The notes beneath the pieces were generated by a model. The model ran no database searches. It was not told the origin of the DNA and saw only the letters and a list, made by a program, of their open reading frames with translations. Positions 1 through 6,832 of a stretch of DNA of 26,379 nucleotides are shown piece after piece. The stretch comes from Clostridia bacterium. Its GTDB lineage: Bacteria > Bacillota_A > Clostridia > Christensenellales > Aristaeellaceae. Position 1 is the stretch's first letter, and each line of letters begins with the position of its first letter. The position numbers were made by a program, and so were the translations under genes. The stretch lies in contig JAFUPT010000022.1 in NCBI GenBank assembly GCA_017481065.1, positions 1-26,379 of the forward strand, written 5' to 3'.

Positions 1-42
1 AAAACCCTCTATGTAAACCCGGAAAAGCCGTCGGAAGGATAA
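1..42 (+). CDS. Possible 3' end of an upstream gene
   Basis: Frame 1 is open from the first base and ends with TAA at 40-42, giving the tail KTLYVNPEKPSEG. It lies about 60 bases before the next start. Thirteen residues are too few to identify anything or to prove coding, so this is only a plausible partial gene cut by the window edge. Confidence 0.3.
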   Translation, partial: KTLYVNPEKPSEG

Positions 43-106
43 TCCAGCGTCCGGGAACAAATGCGCATTTTCTCCGTCTAACTGACAGAATCTGGAGGTA
101 TGTACT

Positions 107-721
107 ATGAAAAAACTGCTTGCTTTGCTCCTCGCCGCGCTTCTCCTCGCCTGTCCCGCGCTGGCGGAGGAGGAAAACTGGTATCTGGAAACCGCAAAGG
201 AGCTGATCCTCAGCATGGGCGAGCTCGCAAAGGACGAGGCTTACCACGCCTCCTTGAGCAGCGCTACCTTCGATTGTATTGAACCGCTGAAGCAAGCCGA
301 TTATGCAAACATCATCTCCGCATGGAGCTATGATGTTCCCCCGGTAGACGGCGTGTTTGCGCTGATGAGCATTGCGGAGGGCGCGAAAATGAGCCGCACC
401 GCGTTGGATTATCTGAACGCCCGCTTTCCCATGACCATTCCCACCATGTACAACAGCAGCTTTGGCTCCCAGGAGGGTATTGCCGCAGCCGCTATGCTCA
501 GCTATTCCCGCAGCTTCATCACGCCTGAGAACTTTGCTCCCTGCATCATCACCCTGGAATTGGATAAGGCTGCAATCGCCGTATCCTTCTGCCGGACCGG
601 CGATGAAACCATCACCGCCACCGCCTGTCCCCTCTTCGGCGCGGAGGATATCTCCCCCGCCGAGGCTGTCCAGAGCCTGAACCAGAGTTTCCCCGTCATG
701 AAAAAAGCACAGCTCCTTTAA
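107..721 (+). CDS. Secreted protein of unknown function
   Basis: A 204-residue protein. The N-terminus is a clear Sec signal peptide: two lysines, a Leu/Ala-rich core, and a likely signal peptidase I site after ALA near residue 20. No lipobox Cys is present. The mature part is soluble, mixed in composition, with no motif I recognise. GGAGG at 93-97 lies 9 bases before the ATG. The gene stands alone and ends just before a strong terminator shared with the convergent minus-strand gene. Function unknown. The GC-poorer codons compared with proA/glmS are visible but not quantified. Confidence 0.8.
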   Translation: MKKLLALLLAALLLACPALAEEENWYLETAKELILSMGELAKDEAYHASLSSATFDCIEPLKQADYANIISAWSYDVPPVDGVFALMSIAEGAKMSRTALDYLNARFPMTIPTMYNSSFGSQEGIAAAAMLSYSRSFITPENFAPCIITLELDKAAIAVSFCRTGDETITATACPLFGAEDISPAEAVQSLNQSFPVMKKAQLL

Positions 722-729
722 TTTCAATC

Positions 730-766
730 AAGAAACCGGCGGTCAATCCGCCGGTTTCTTCTTTTT
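730..766. terminator. Bidirectional intrinsic terminator
   Basis: A 13-bp perfect stem (730-742 with 748-760, core ACCGGCGG/CCGCCGGT) has a 5-base loop and is followed by CTTTTT. A-rich sequence on the left arm lets it work on both strands. The minus-strand gene's stop codon (743-745) sits in the loop, so the last residues of that protein (KKKKPAD) are encoded inside the terminator stem. Confidence 0.9.
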
Positions 767-1555
767 GGATCCTCGCAGCGCACGTTTCTCCTGCGCCTCC
801 CGCTTCTTTCTTCGCTTTTCAAGCACATTGTGATCATAACTGCCGCCGTGCTGAAAAATCCATTCATTCAATCCGTCATTCTGTGTACAGAGAGCATCAA
901 AATATCCATCCCTGCCCATGAAGCGCAGCCGGTCCTGCAGGGGCATCTTTGATCCGATACGGAAATGAACCTCCTCCACCGCTCTGTCAAAACTAATCAG
1001 CGGCGCATACAGAAGTATGGTGTGCCTGCCTCCCAAACAAATATGCCAGTTTTTATCCACATAGCTCAACACACCGCCGCGCCGCACCAGCTCCTTGCCC
1101 TGCAAAAGCGCTTCCACATCCACGTCCCTCCGGAAGAGCAGCTGCACGCCTCTGCGCAGTTCCAGTATCCTGCTCCACGCAGCGCAGCCGACCATCAGCA
1201 GCATGATGCAGCACCCGCTCAGCAGACCGCCAGTGCCGATTCTGCCACTCAGATATGCGATGCATACCGCCAGGCAAAGCGCTGCAGCAAGCACCGCCAT
1301 CCGTACAGCATATCTTCCGTATGCCGCCCACAGGAGCCGGTTGCGCGTCGCCGGAACATATTCTTCCTTACGGCTCATGCGGCGTCGCAGAAAGAAAATC
1401 AGGGCGCAGGCCATAACAGCCAGCACAAACAGAAAATCCACTCCGCTTTGCGATTCCACCGTCATTCCTCCCGCCTCCTTTTCCTCTTGTTCTGCCGATG
1501 CGCATGCTTTTCCCGCGAAACAAAGCCCCGACCACAGCAGGGTGGTCAGGGCCAC
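743..1555 (-). CDS. Membrane protein of unknown function
   Basis: 270 residues from a GTG at 1553-1555, eight bases after the trxA stop, so probably translated from the trxA transcript. The first 21 residues resemble a signal peptide (ending ACASA). Membrane segments follow at about 40-57, 85-103 and 108-127, then a cytoplasmic domain of about 130 residues and a Lys/Arg-rich tail. An internal ATG at 1463-1465 (Met31) has a much better ribosome site (GGAGG plus GGAGG) than the GTG, so the true start may be Met31, giving 240 residues. No family recognised. Confidence 0.7.
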   Translation of the reverse strand: MALTTLLWSGLCFAGKACASAEQEEKEAGGMTVESQSGVDFLFVLAVMACALIFFLRRRMSRKEEYVPATRNRLLWAAYGRYAVRMAVLAAALCLAVCIAYLSGRIGTGGLLSGCCIMLLMVGCAAWSRILELRRGVQLLFRRDVDVEALLQGKELVRRGGVLSYVDKNWHICLGGRHTILLYAPLISFDRAVEEVHFRIGSKMPLQDRLRFMGRDGYFDALCTQNDGLNEWIFQHGGSYDHNVLEKRRKKREAQEKRALRGSKKKKPAD

Positions 1556-1563
1556 AATTGATT

Positions 1564-1872
1564 TTATCTCACCAGCTCCGCCAGCGCATCCTTGCCCTGA
1601 TAGCCCACGGACTGGTTTACCACCTTGCCGCCCTTGAACACCATCAGCGCCGGAATTGCGGCGATGCGGTAGGCCATGGCGAGCTCGGGATTTTCATCCA
1701 CATTCACCTTCACCGCCTGGATCTCAGGATGCTCGCTGGCAAATTCCTCAATCACCGGCCCCAGCATCTTGCACGGGCCGCACCAGGTCGCCCAGAAATC
1801 CACCAGCACAGGCTTCTCGCTGGAAAGAACTTCCTTTTCAAAATTATCTCTATTGACCGCAATCACTGCCAT
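1564..1872 (-). CDS. trxA: Thioredoxin
   Basis: A 102-residue single-domain thioredoxin, normal length for the family, a cytoplasmic disulfide reductase. The active site WCGPC is at residues 30-34 and the cis-proline loop IPALMVF has Pro74. The DFWA strand before the active site is conserved. The start ATG (1870-1872) has AAAGGAGGT six bases upstream. It lies 53 bases downstream of proA on the same strand and eight bases before the unknown membrane gene, so it may be partly co-transcribed with proBA, with a possible own promoter in the gap. It is probably the general cellular thioredoxin; no thioredoxin reductase is in the window. Confidence 0.95.
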   Translation of the reverse strand: MAVIAVNRDNFEKEVLSSEKPVLVDFWATWCGPCKMLGPVIEEFASEHPEIQAVKVNVDENPELAMAYRIAAIPALMVFKGGKVVNQSVGYQGKDALAELVR

Positions 1873-1878
1873 GATTGT

Positions 1879-1923
1879 TACCTCCTTTTTCTATCTGGTA
1901 TATTTATACCCCAGAGGAAGGTA
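1879..1923 (-). promoter_or_regulatory. trxA promoter-in-loop hairpin (weak promoter)
   Basis: On the minus strand TACCTTCCT (1923-1915) can pair with AGGAGGTA (1886-1879), the trxA ribosome site, with one bulged base. Between them is a 14-bp perfect palindrome GGTATAAATATACC (1910-1897) that contains a possible -10 TATAAA (1908-1903). No good -35 box is seen, so the promoter itself is uncertain. Confidence 0.4.
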
Positions 1924-1925
1924 TT

Positions 1926-3173
1926 TCAAACACGAACCTGTCCGTTTCCCCGAATTACATATTTGTGGCTCACCAGCTGGTTCAGGCCCATCGGACCGCG
2001 TGCGTGCAGCTTCTGGGTGGAGATGCCGATCTCCGCGCCGAGGCCGAATTCGCCGCCGTCGGTGAAGCGGGTGGATGCGTTCACATATACCGCCGCGGAA
2101 TCCACCTCGTTGGCGAAGCGCTCGGCTGCGGCGTAATCATTGGTGATGATCGCCTCGCTGTGGTGGGTGGAATATTTGGCGATGTGGGCGATGGCCTCTT
2201 CAATGCCGGATACCACCTTCACGGCGATGATGTAATCCAGGAATTCCGTGGCATAGTCCGCCCCGGATGCGGGCAGGGCATCCGGCAGGATGGCGCAGGT
2301 TCTTTCACAGCCGCGAATCTCCACGCCCTTCTCCCTCAGCTTCGCCGCGATGGCAGGCAGGGCCTTTTCCGCAATGGCTTCATCCACCAGCAGATTCTCC
2401 AGCGCATTGCACACCGAAGGCCGGCTGGTCTTGCCGTTGAACACGATCTCCGCCGCCATATCGATATTCGCGCTCTTCTCCACATATGCATGGCAGTTGC
2501 CGGTGCCGGTTTCGATCACGGGCACCGTGGCGTTCTCCACCACGGAGCGGATCAGTCCCGCGCCGCCCCGGGGAATCAGCAAATCGAGATAGGCATTCAG
2601 CTTCATCAGCGCGTTGGCCGTCTCCCGGCTGGTGTCCTCAACCAGGATCACCGCATCGGGATCGATTCCCGCCTTCTCCAGACCCCGCCGCATGGCGCGG
2701 GTGATGGCCATGTTGGATCGAATGGCCTCGCTGCCGCCGCGCAGGATGCAGGCGCTTCCCGCCTTGAAGCACAGCGCCGCCGCGTCCCCCGTCACATTCG
2801 GACGCGCCTCATAGATGATGCCGATCACGCCGAAGGGCACGGTGCGCTTTTCAATCCGCAGGCCGTTGGCCAGGGTTTCGCCGCTGAGCAGGGCGCCCAC
2901 CGGGTCCGGCAGCGCCGCCACATCCCGTATGCCCTTGGCCATCCCGGCAATGCGGGCTTCGGAGAGGGCCAGCCTGTCGATCATCGGCTCGGGCGTGCCC
3001 TTCTGCCGGGCGGCGATCACATCCTCCGCGTTCGCGGCGAGGATTTCTTCCGAGCAGTTCAGTATTTCATCCGCCATGGCGTGCAGCGCGGCATTCTTCG
3101 CCGGCGTGGAAAGCTTTGCGAGGCTGCCCGCAGCGTTCTTCGCCCGTGCGCCGGTTTCAGTGAGGTTGTACAT
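1926..3173 (-). CDS. proA: Glutamate-5-semialdehyde dehydrogenase (gamma-glutamyl phosphate reductase)
   Basis: A 415-residue full-length ProA, the NADPH-dependent second enzyme of proline synthesis, reducing gamma-glutamyl phosphate to glutamate semialdehyde. The catalytic Cys255 lies in RPSVCNALE. The ProA signature (AHIAKYSTHHSEAII) is near residues 314-330, and the C-terminal block GLGAEIGISTQKLHARGPMGL is intact. AAAGGAG precedes the ATG by 8 bases. It follows proB on the same strand, but the two are separated by a 298-bp palindromic repeat rather than being adjacent. No promoter of its own was recognised, so it is probably transcribed through the repeat. Confidence 0.97.
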   Translation of the reverse strand: MYNLTETGARAKNAAGSLAKLSTPAKNAALHAMADEILNCSEEILAANAEDVIAARQKGTPEPMIDRLALSEARIAGMAKGIRDVAALPDPVGALLSGETLANGLRIEKRTVPFGVIGIIYEARPNVTGDAAALCFKAGSACILRGGSEAIRSNMAITRAMRRGLEKAGIDPDAVILVEDTSRETANALMKLNAYLDLLIPRGGAGLIRSVVENATVPVIETGTGNCHAYVEKSANIDMAAEIVFNGKTSRPSVCNALENLLVDEAIAEKALPAIAAKLREKGVEIRGCERTCAILPDALPASGADYATEFLDYIIAVKVVSGIEEAIAHIAKYSTHHSEAIITNDYAAAERFANEVDSAAVYVNASTRFTDGGEFGLGAEIGISTQKLHARGPMGLNQLVSHKYVIRGNGQVRV

Positions 3174-3200
3174 ACGGAAAACTCCTTTCTGGTGAAAGCG

Positions 3201-3475
3201 GGAGGACGTTGGGGGCTTTCAGCCCCACCCTCCCGACCAAAGGGAATGATTCCCTTTGGAATCCTCTGCAAAGCGATGCTGCGCATCGCCAGAAAATATG
3301 AAAGCATCTCTGCTGTCGCAAGGCTTCTCCTTGAGGGACTGATGAGCTGTTTTTTCTCTTCGGCACTGCGAAGCAGTGCTTACAGAGGGTTCCAAGAGGG
3401 ATCATCCCCCTTGGCGGATTCTCAAGGCAGCGCCTTGAGCGGGTTCTCAGGGCAGAGCCCTAAGCGTCCCCTTAT
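3201..3475. repeat. Composite palindromic mosaic between proB and proA
   Basis: This fills the proB-proA gap. Left cassette hairpins: 3210-3227, 3237-3259 (CCAAAGGGAA/TTCCCTTTGG) and 3273-3289 (GCGATGC/GCATCGC). A central unit resembles AAGGCTTCTCCTTGAG (3319-3334) and GATGAGCTGT (3341-3350). A right cassette runs in inverted order: 3363-3379 (GCACTGC/GCAGTGC), 3392-3414, 3421-3439 (CTCAAGGC/GCCTTGAG) and 3447-3463. Outer ends are ACGTTGGGG and CTAAGCGTCCCC, roughly inverted copies. No gene is seen in it. Confidence 0.85.
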
Positions 3476-4263
3476 CTCTTCTCCCCCGGGAACACCGTGC
3501 CGACTTCCTCCCCTGCCAGCAGGCTGTACAGGTTTTCAGGCGTGGAGCCATCGATGATGGCGGTGGTGATGCCCGCGGCGGTGGCGATGCCCGCAGCGAG
3601 AATCTTGGTGTACATGCCGCCGGTACCCCGGGAGGAACCCGCGCCGCCGGCGATGCGCCGGGTTTCATCGGTGATGTGGTCCACCACATGGATCAGCGGG
3701 GAATCCGGGTTTTCCTTGGGATTCTGGGCGTGCAGCCCATCGATATCGGTTAGGATCACCAGCGCATCGGCATGCACCACCTTGGCAACCACGGCGGAAA
3801 GGGTATCGTTGTCGCCGAACTCAATTTCCTCGGTGGCAACGGTATCATTTTCATTGATGATGGGCAGCGCGCCCATGTCCAGCAGGCGCTCGAAGGCATT
3901 CTGGATGTTGTAGAGGCGCATCTTGTCATCCACGCAGTCCCGGGTGAGCAGCACCTGGGCGGGGGTGGTGCCATAGTCGCCGACGAGCTTATCAGAAATA
4001 GACATCAGCTCGCACTGGCCCACGGCCGCGCAGGCCTGCCTGCCGCCGATATCATGGGGCTTGGCGGGCAGCTTCAGCTTGCCCACGCCCACGCCGATGG
4101 CGCCGGAGGACACCAGTATGATCTCCGTTCCCTGGTTGCGCAGGTCGGCAAGCACCCGGGCGAGATGGTCCATGCGGCGCAGGTTCAGCTTCCCGGTATC
4201 GTGGGTCAGGGTGGAGGTACCCACCTTCACCACCAGCCGGCGGATGTTCTGAAAGAAATTCAT
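3472..4263 (-). CDS. proB: Glutamate 5-kinase, short form without PUA domain
   Basis: A 263-residue glutamate 5-kinase, first enzyme of proline synthesis (glutamate + ATP to gamma-glutamyl phosphate). The amino-acid-kinase fold is complete: VVKVGTSTLT at the N-terminus, LVSSGAIGVG, INENDTVATEEIEFGDNDTLSA and GTGGMYTKILAA. E. coli ProB is about 367 residues with a C-terminal PUA domain; here the protein ends right after the kinase domain. Short ProB proteins exist in other bacteria, so this is probably natural. However, the stop falls at the edge of the repeat mosaic, so truncation by the repeat is a possible alternative. A strong promoter and an unusual palindrome precede it. Confidence 0.95.
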   Translation of the reverse strand: MNFFQNIRRLVVKVGTSTLTHDTGKLNLRRMDHLARVLADLRNQGTEIILVSSGAIGVGVGKLKLPAKPHDIGGRQACAAVGQCELMSISDKLVGDYGTTPAQVLLTRDCVDDKMRLYNIQNAFERLLDMGALPIINENDTVATEEIEFGDNDTLSAVVAKVVHADALVILTDIDGLHAQNPKENPDSPLIHVVDHITDETRRIAGGAGSSRGTGGMYTKILAAGIATAAGITTAIIDGSTPENLYSLLAGEEVGTVFPGEKR

Positions 4264-4272
4264 ATGAAAATA

Positions 4273-4313
4273 CCCCCGTTTCTATGCTGAGATTATAGCA
4301 CAGAAAGCGGGGG
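4273..4313 (-). promoter_or_regulatory. proB promoter-in-loop hairpin
   Basis: A 41-bp near-perfect palindrome. Read on the minus strand: CCCCCG-c-TTTCT-g-TGCT, 8-base loop, AGCA-t-AGAAA-CGGGGG. The -10 TATAAT is at the top of the hairpin. The right arm ends in GGGGG, the proB ribosome site, nine bases before the ATG. RNA from the upstream SGNH gene would fold it, and it could also act as that gene's terminator (followed by TATTTTC). RNA begun at the proB promoter starts near 4285 and carries only the right arm. Confidence 0.75.
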
Positions 4314-4320
4314 TTGTACA
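4292..4320 (-). promoter_or_regulatory. proB promoter
   Basis: On the minus strand the -35 TGTACA (4320-4315), a 17-base spacer and a perfect -10 TATAAT (4297-4292) with the extended element TGC just before it. The predicted start is near 4285, giving a leader of about 22 bases. Confidence 0.8.
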
Positions 4321-4340
4321 GATTTTTTATGCGCCTTGCT

Positions 4341-5012
4341 TCATACGAGCAGCGGGGCAACCGCCTCGTAAATCACCGCGTGGCCGCGCTCGTTGGGATG
4401 GATGCCGTCCACGCACATCATGTCCTCCAGCCGGCCCGCCTCCAGCATGCGGCTGCGGATATCCACCAGGCGCACGCCCAGCGCCGCGGCAATTTCCTTC
4501 ACCTTCTCGGCATAGCCAGCCTGCCAGCGGTAAATGGCCTCCACATCGCCCAGGTATTTCAGAATGTTCGCTGCGTTCAGGCCCTTGGAAACCCATTCAT
4601 AGTAGCGCTTCGCCACCAGCGGCGGCGGCGTGACCAGCACGGGCAGCATGCCCGCCTCCCGCACCCGGCGCACCATTTCGGCGATGTTCCTTGCAAACTG
4701 CTCGATGGGCACCTTCCCCGCCTGCCGCTTCCCGGGCTCCTCGGAAACGGCCTTCCAGTCGAGGTCGCAATCATTTCCGCCGTATTCAATCACGGCGATG
4801 TTTCCTTCCTTCATCTGCTCGGGACGCATGCGCTCCAGGCCGTTTTCGCTGGTCTGGCCCATCACCGAATAATTCGAAATATTCACGCCCTTTTCCCTGC
4901 CCAGCTTCAGCAGGCAATTTTCACGGCACACGGCATAGCGGCCCCGCGCCTCATCATATACCACGCCCTTGGCGATGGAATCGCCCCATACGCAAAGCTC
5001 CTCAGAAAACAT
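4341..5012 (-). CDS. SGNH/GDSL-family hydrolase
   Basis: 223 residues. The GDS block is at residues 10-12, making Ser12 the nucleophile. YGGND supplies the block III Gly/Asn, and DGIHPNERGH near the C-terminus supplies the catalytic Asp and His. These make a complete SGNH esterase/lipase-like hydrolase. No signal peptide, so probably cytoplasmic. Substrate unknown (acyl or acetyl esters are typical). The start at 5010-5012 is chosen because GGAGG lies eight bases upstream and the promoter lies just before it; a longer reading would run through the promoter. It is upstream of proB on the same strand. Confidence 0.85.
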   Translation of the reverse strand: MFSEELCVWGDSIAKGVVYDEARGRYAVCRENCLLKLGREKGVNISNYSVMGQTSENGLERMRPEQMKEGNIAVIEYGGNDCDLDWKAVSEEPGKRQAGKVPIEQFARNIAEMVRRVREAGMLPVLVTPPPLVAKRYYEWVSKGLNAANILKYLGDVEAIYRWQAGYAEKVKEIAAALGVRLVDIRSRMLEAGRLEDMMCVDGIHPNERGHAVIYEAVAPLLV

Positions 5013-5033
5013 GTCATCGCCTCCACATGATCT

Positions 5034-5075
5034 GGTTTTCAAAACCATATTACATCGTTTATCTCTCTTTGTCAA
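5034..5075 (-). promoter_or_regulatory. SGNH hydrolase promoter with palindrome at the start site
   Basis: Minus strand: TTGACA (5075-5070), 17-base spacer, TAATAT (5052-5047). The 13-bp palindrome GGTTTTCAAAACC (5034-5046) covers the predicted transcription start and could be an operator. This promoter is back to back with the plus-strand promoter of the DUF1836 gene. Confidence 0.7.
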
Positions 5076-5094
5076 GCCAATTTGAAAAACTTTG

Positions 5095-5123
5095 TTGGCA
5101 AACACTCCAAAGTGTGCTATAAT
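5095..5123 (+). promoter_or_regulatory. DUF1836 gene promoter
   Basis: TTGGCA (5095-5100), 17-base spacer, TATAAT (5118-5123) preceded by TGC (extended -10). It lies 19 bp from the divergent -35 box of the SGNH gene. It rules out coding starts before about 5130. Confidence 0.8.
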
Positions 5124-5171
5124 ACGGATAGTTATTATTCGAAATATCATCGAGCGAGGCATGAGAAAGCA

Positions 5172-5675
5172 ATGGCAGAAGGAATGGAGCGCGTTTACAG
5201 CGAAATCAGCCGGTTTACGCCCATACCCTGGGATACGATTCCGGATTTGGGCCTCTACATGGACCAGGTGATCACCTTCATCACGCGCGCATATGAGCCG
5301 CTCTACGGCGAATCCACCAAGGGCTACCTCTCCGCGCCGATGATCAACAATTATGTGAAAAACAAGCTCATCCCCCGTCCCTCCGGCAAGAAATACAGCC
5401 GGCTGCAGATCGCGATGCTGATCATGATCGTGGTGCTCAAGCGCGTGAGCACCATGGAAGATATACGCGAAATGCTGTGCGTGGAGGGCGAGGAAGATGT
5501 GCGCCGCCTCTACGAACTATTCTGCGCCCGCCAGGCCGCTTCCATACAGGCGATGCTCAGCATGCGCAGCGAGCTGAACCCGGCCATGGACTGCGCCATC
5601 TTCGCATCGGCCTACCGCGCCGGCTGCGAATGCATGCTGCAGCCCCACCACAAGGATCCCGAAGAGGAAAAATAA
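5172..5675 (+). CDS. DUF1836 domain protein, possible DNA-binding regulator
   Basis: 167 residues. The central part (about 50-100: YLSAPMINNYVKNKLIPRP, KKYSRLQIAMLIMIVVLK, VSTMEDI) matches the DUF1836 family of Bacillota as I remember it. The first block looks like the helix-turn-helix and wing of MerR-like regulators, so a DNA-binding role is an inference. The start is placed at 5172 because the promoter lies at 5095-5123; the ribosome site is weak (GAGAAAG). A Met at 5184 is an alternative. It is divergent from the SGNH hydrolase, which it might control. Confidence 0.75.
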   Translation: MAEGMERVYSEISRFTPIPWDTIPDLGLYMDQVITFITRAYEPLYGESTKGYLSAPMINNYVKNKLIPRPSGKKYSRLQIAMLIMIVVLKRVSTMEDIREMLCVEGEEDVRRLYELFCARQAASIQAMLSMRSELNPAMDCAIFASAYRAGCECMLQPHHKDPEEEK

Positions 5676-5690
5676 GCCGTTCCCGTTCAT

Positions 5691-5722
5691 AAAATCCTCC
5701 GATAAGAGCATCGGAGGATTTT
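5691..5722 (+). promoter_or_regulatory. Hairpin carrying the dacA ribosome site
   Basis: A 12-bp perfect stem (5691-5702 with 5711-5722) with an 8-base loop. The right arm contains GGAGG (5713-5717), the only ribosome site for dacA, eight bases before its ATG, fully paired with CCTCC in the left arm. The right arm also ends ATTTTGTT, so it may double as a terminator for the DUF1836 gene, whose stop is 15 bases upstream. No promoter lies between the two genes. Confidence 0.75.
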
Positions 5723-5725
5723 GTT

Positions 5726-6832
5726 ATGCGCAGGATTGTATTGTTGCTGATGGTTTTGCTGGTGTTCGCCCCCGCCCGGGCTTCCGAGGCGCTCACGGTG
5801 GCCGCCGCGGGCGCGGTGCTGATCGATGGAAGCAGCGGGCGCGTGCTCTTCGCCCAGAATGCGGATGAAAAGCTGCCCGAGGCCAGCTGCACCAAGATCA
5901 TGACCGCCCTCCTGGCGCTGGAAAATTCCAGCCTCAGCGATGAAGTTACCGCCGGCAAAAACGCCCACGGCGTGGAGGGCACCTCCATCTACCTCTCCGA
6001 GGGCGAAACCCTCAGCATGGAGCAGATGCTCTACGGCCTGATGCTGCGCAGCGGAAACGATGCCGCCGTGGCCATCGCCGAGCATGTGGGCGGCAGCGTT
6101 TCCGGCTTTGCGGACATGATGAATGCCCGCGCGAAGGAGCTCAACGCCGACGCTACCTTCAAAAATCCCCACGGCCTCCATGCCGAGGGCCACGCCGCCT
6201 CCGCCCTGGGGCTGGCACGCATCATGCGCGAGGCCATGAAAAACCCGGATTTCCGCACCATCACCGCCACCCAGAAGAAAATCATTCCCTGGGTGGGCAA
6301 CGAATACAGCCGGGTACTGGAAAACAAAAACCGCCTGCTGCGCACCTACGAGGGCGCAACGGGCGGCAAAACGGGCTATACCTCCAAGGCGGGGCGCTGC
6401 CTGGTATTTTCTGCCAGGCGGGATGGCATGGAGCTGATCGGCGTGGTGCTGCGCTGCCCCACATGGTTTGATACCGCCGCAGTCATGCTGGATTACGGCT
6501 TCGAAAACTTCCGCATGGAGCGGGCGCTGGAGCGCGGCTCCACCGCCGCAGTGGTAAATGTGAAAAACGGCGAGCTGGCCACTGTGGACGCCGTCGCCGC
6601 GAAATCCCTCGCCGGGGCGGTGGAAATCGGCTCCAAGCCGGAGGTGAAGGTTTCCACCGACGCCCTCAGCGCGCCGGTGCGCAAGGGGGACACCGTGGGC
6701 ATGGCGCAGCTGCTGGCAAACGGCCAGGTGATTGATTCCTGCCGCCTCGTGGCCGCCCACGATGTGAAGGTGTGGAATTTCAGCGCGGCCATCAAAACCC
6801 TGCTCAGAAACTGGGTTCTTCAGTTTGCATAG
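5726..6832 (+). CDS. dacA/dacF-like: D-alanyl-D-alanine carboxypeptidase (PBP5/6 family)
   Basis: 368 residues with a signal peptide (cleavage after ARA or ASA near residue 20). The peptidase S11 motifs are complete: SCTK with Ser54 and Lys57, SGN at 109-111, KTG at 215-217. The C-terminal region (about 270-350) fits the PBP5 C-terminal beta domain and ends in an amphipathic stretch (AAIKTLLRNWVLQF) likely to hold the protein to the outer face of the membrane. It removes the terminal D-Ala of peptidoglycan pentapeptides. The symbol is left general because dacA, dacB and dacF cannot be separated here. The last 29 bases overlap the convergent WG-repeat gene. Confidence 0.93.
   Translation: MRRIVLLLMVLLVFAPARASEALTVAAAGAVLIDGSSGRVLFAQNADEKLPEASCTKIMTALLALENSSLSDEVTAGKNAHGVEGTSIYLSEGETLSMEQMLYGLMLRSGNDAAVAIAEHVGGSVSGFADMMNARAKELNADATFKNPHGLHAEGHAASALGLARIMREAMKNPDFRTITATQKKIIPWVGNEYSRVLENKNRLLRTYEGATGGKTGYTSKAGRCLVFSARRDGMELIGVVLRCPTWFDTAAVMLDYGFENFRMERALERGSTAAVVNVKNGELATVDAVAAKSLAGAVEIGSKPEVKVSTDALSAPVRKGDTVGMAQLLANGQVIDSCRLVAAHDVKVWNFSAAIKTLLRNWVLQFA

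Noticed and set aside
1875..3557. Long plus-strand reading frame opposite proA
   Set aside because: It is antisense to a clear ProA, has low-complexity composition, and no ribosome site; a shadow of GC-rich coding.
3472..4263. Frameshifted proB
   Set aside because: No PUA-like coding was seen in other frames of the downstream repeat; kinase-only ProB proteins exist.
4264..4340. T-box or riboswitch before proB
   Set aside because: The leader from the predicted start is only about 22 bases, too short for a T-box, and no specifier or conserved T-box motif is seen.
5013..5162. N-terminal extension of the SGNH hydrolase
   Set aside because: The extension would run through its own promoter and lacks a ribosome site.
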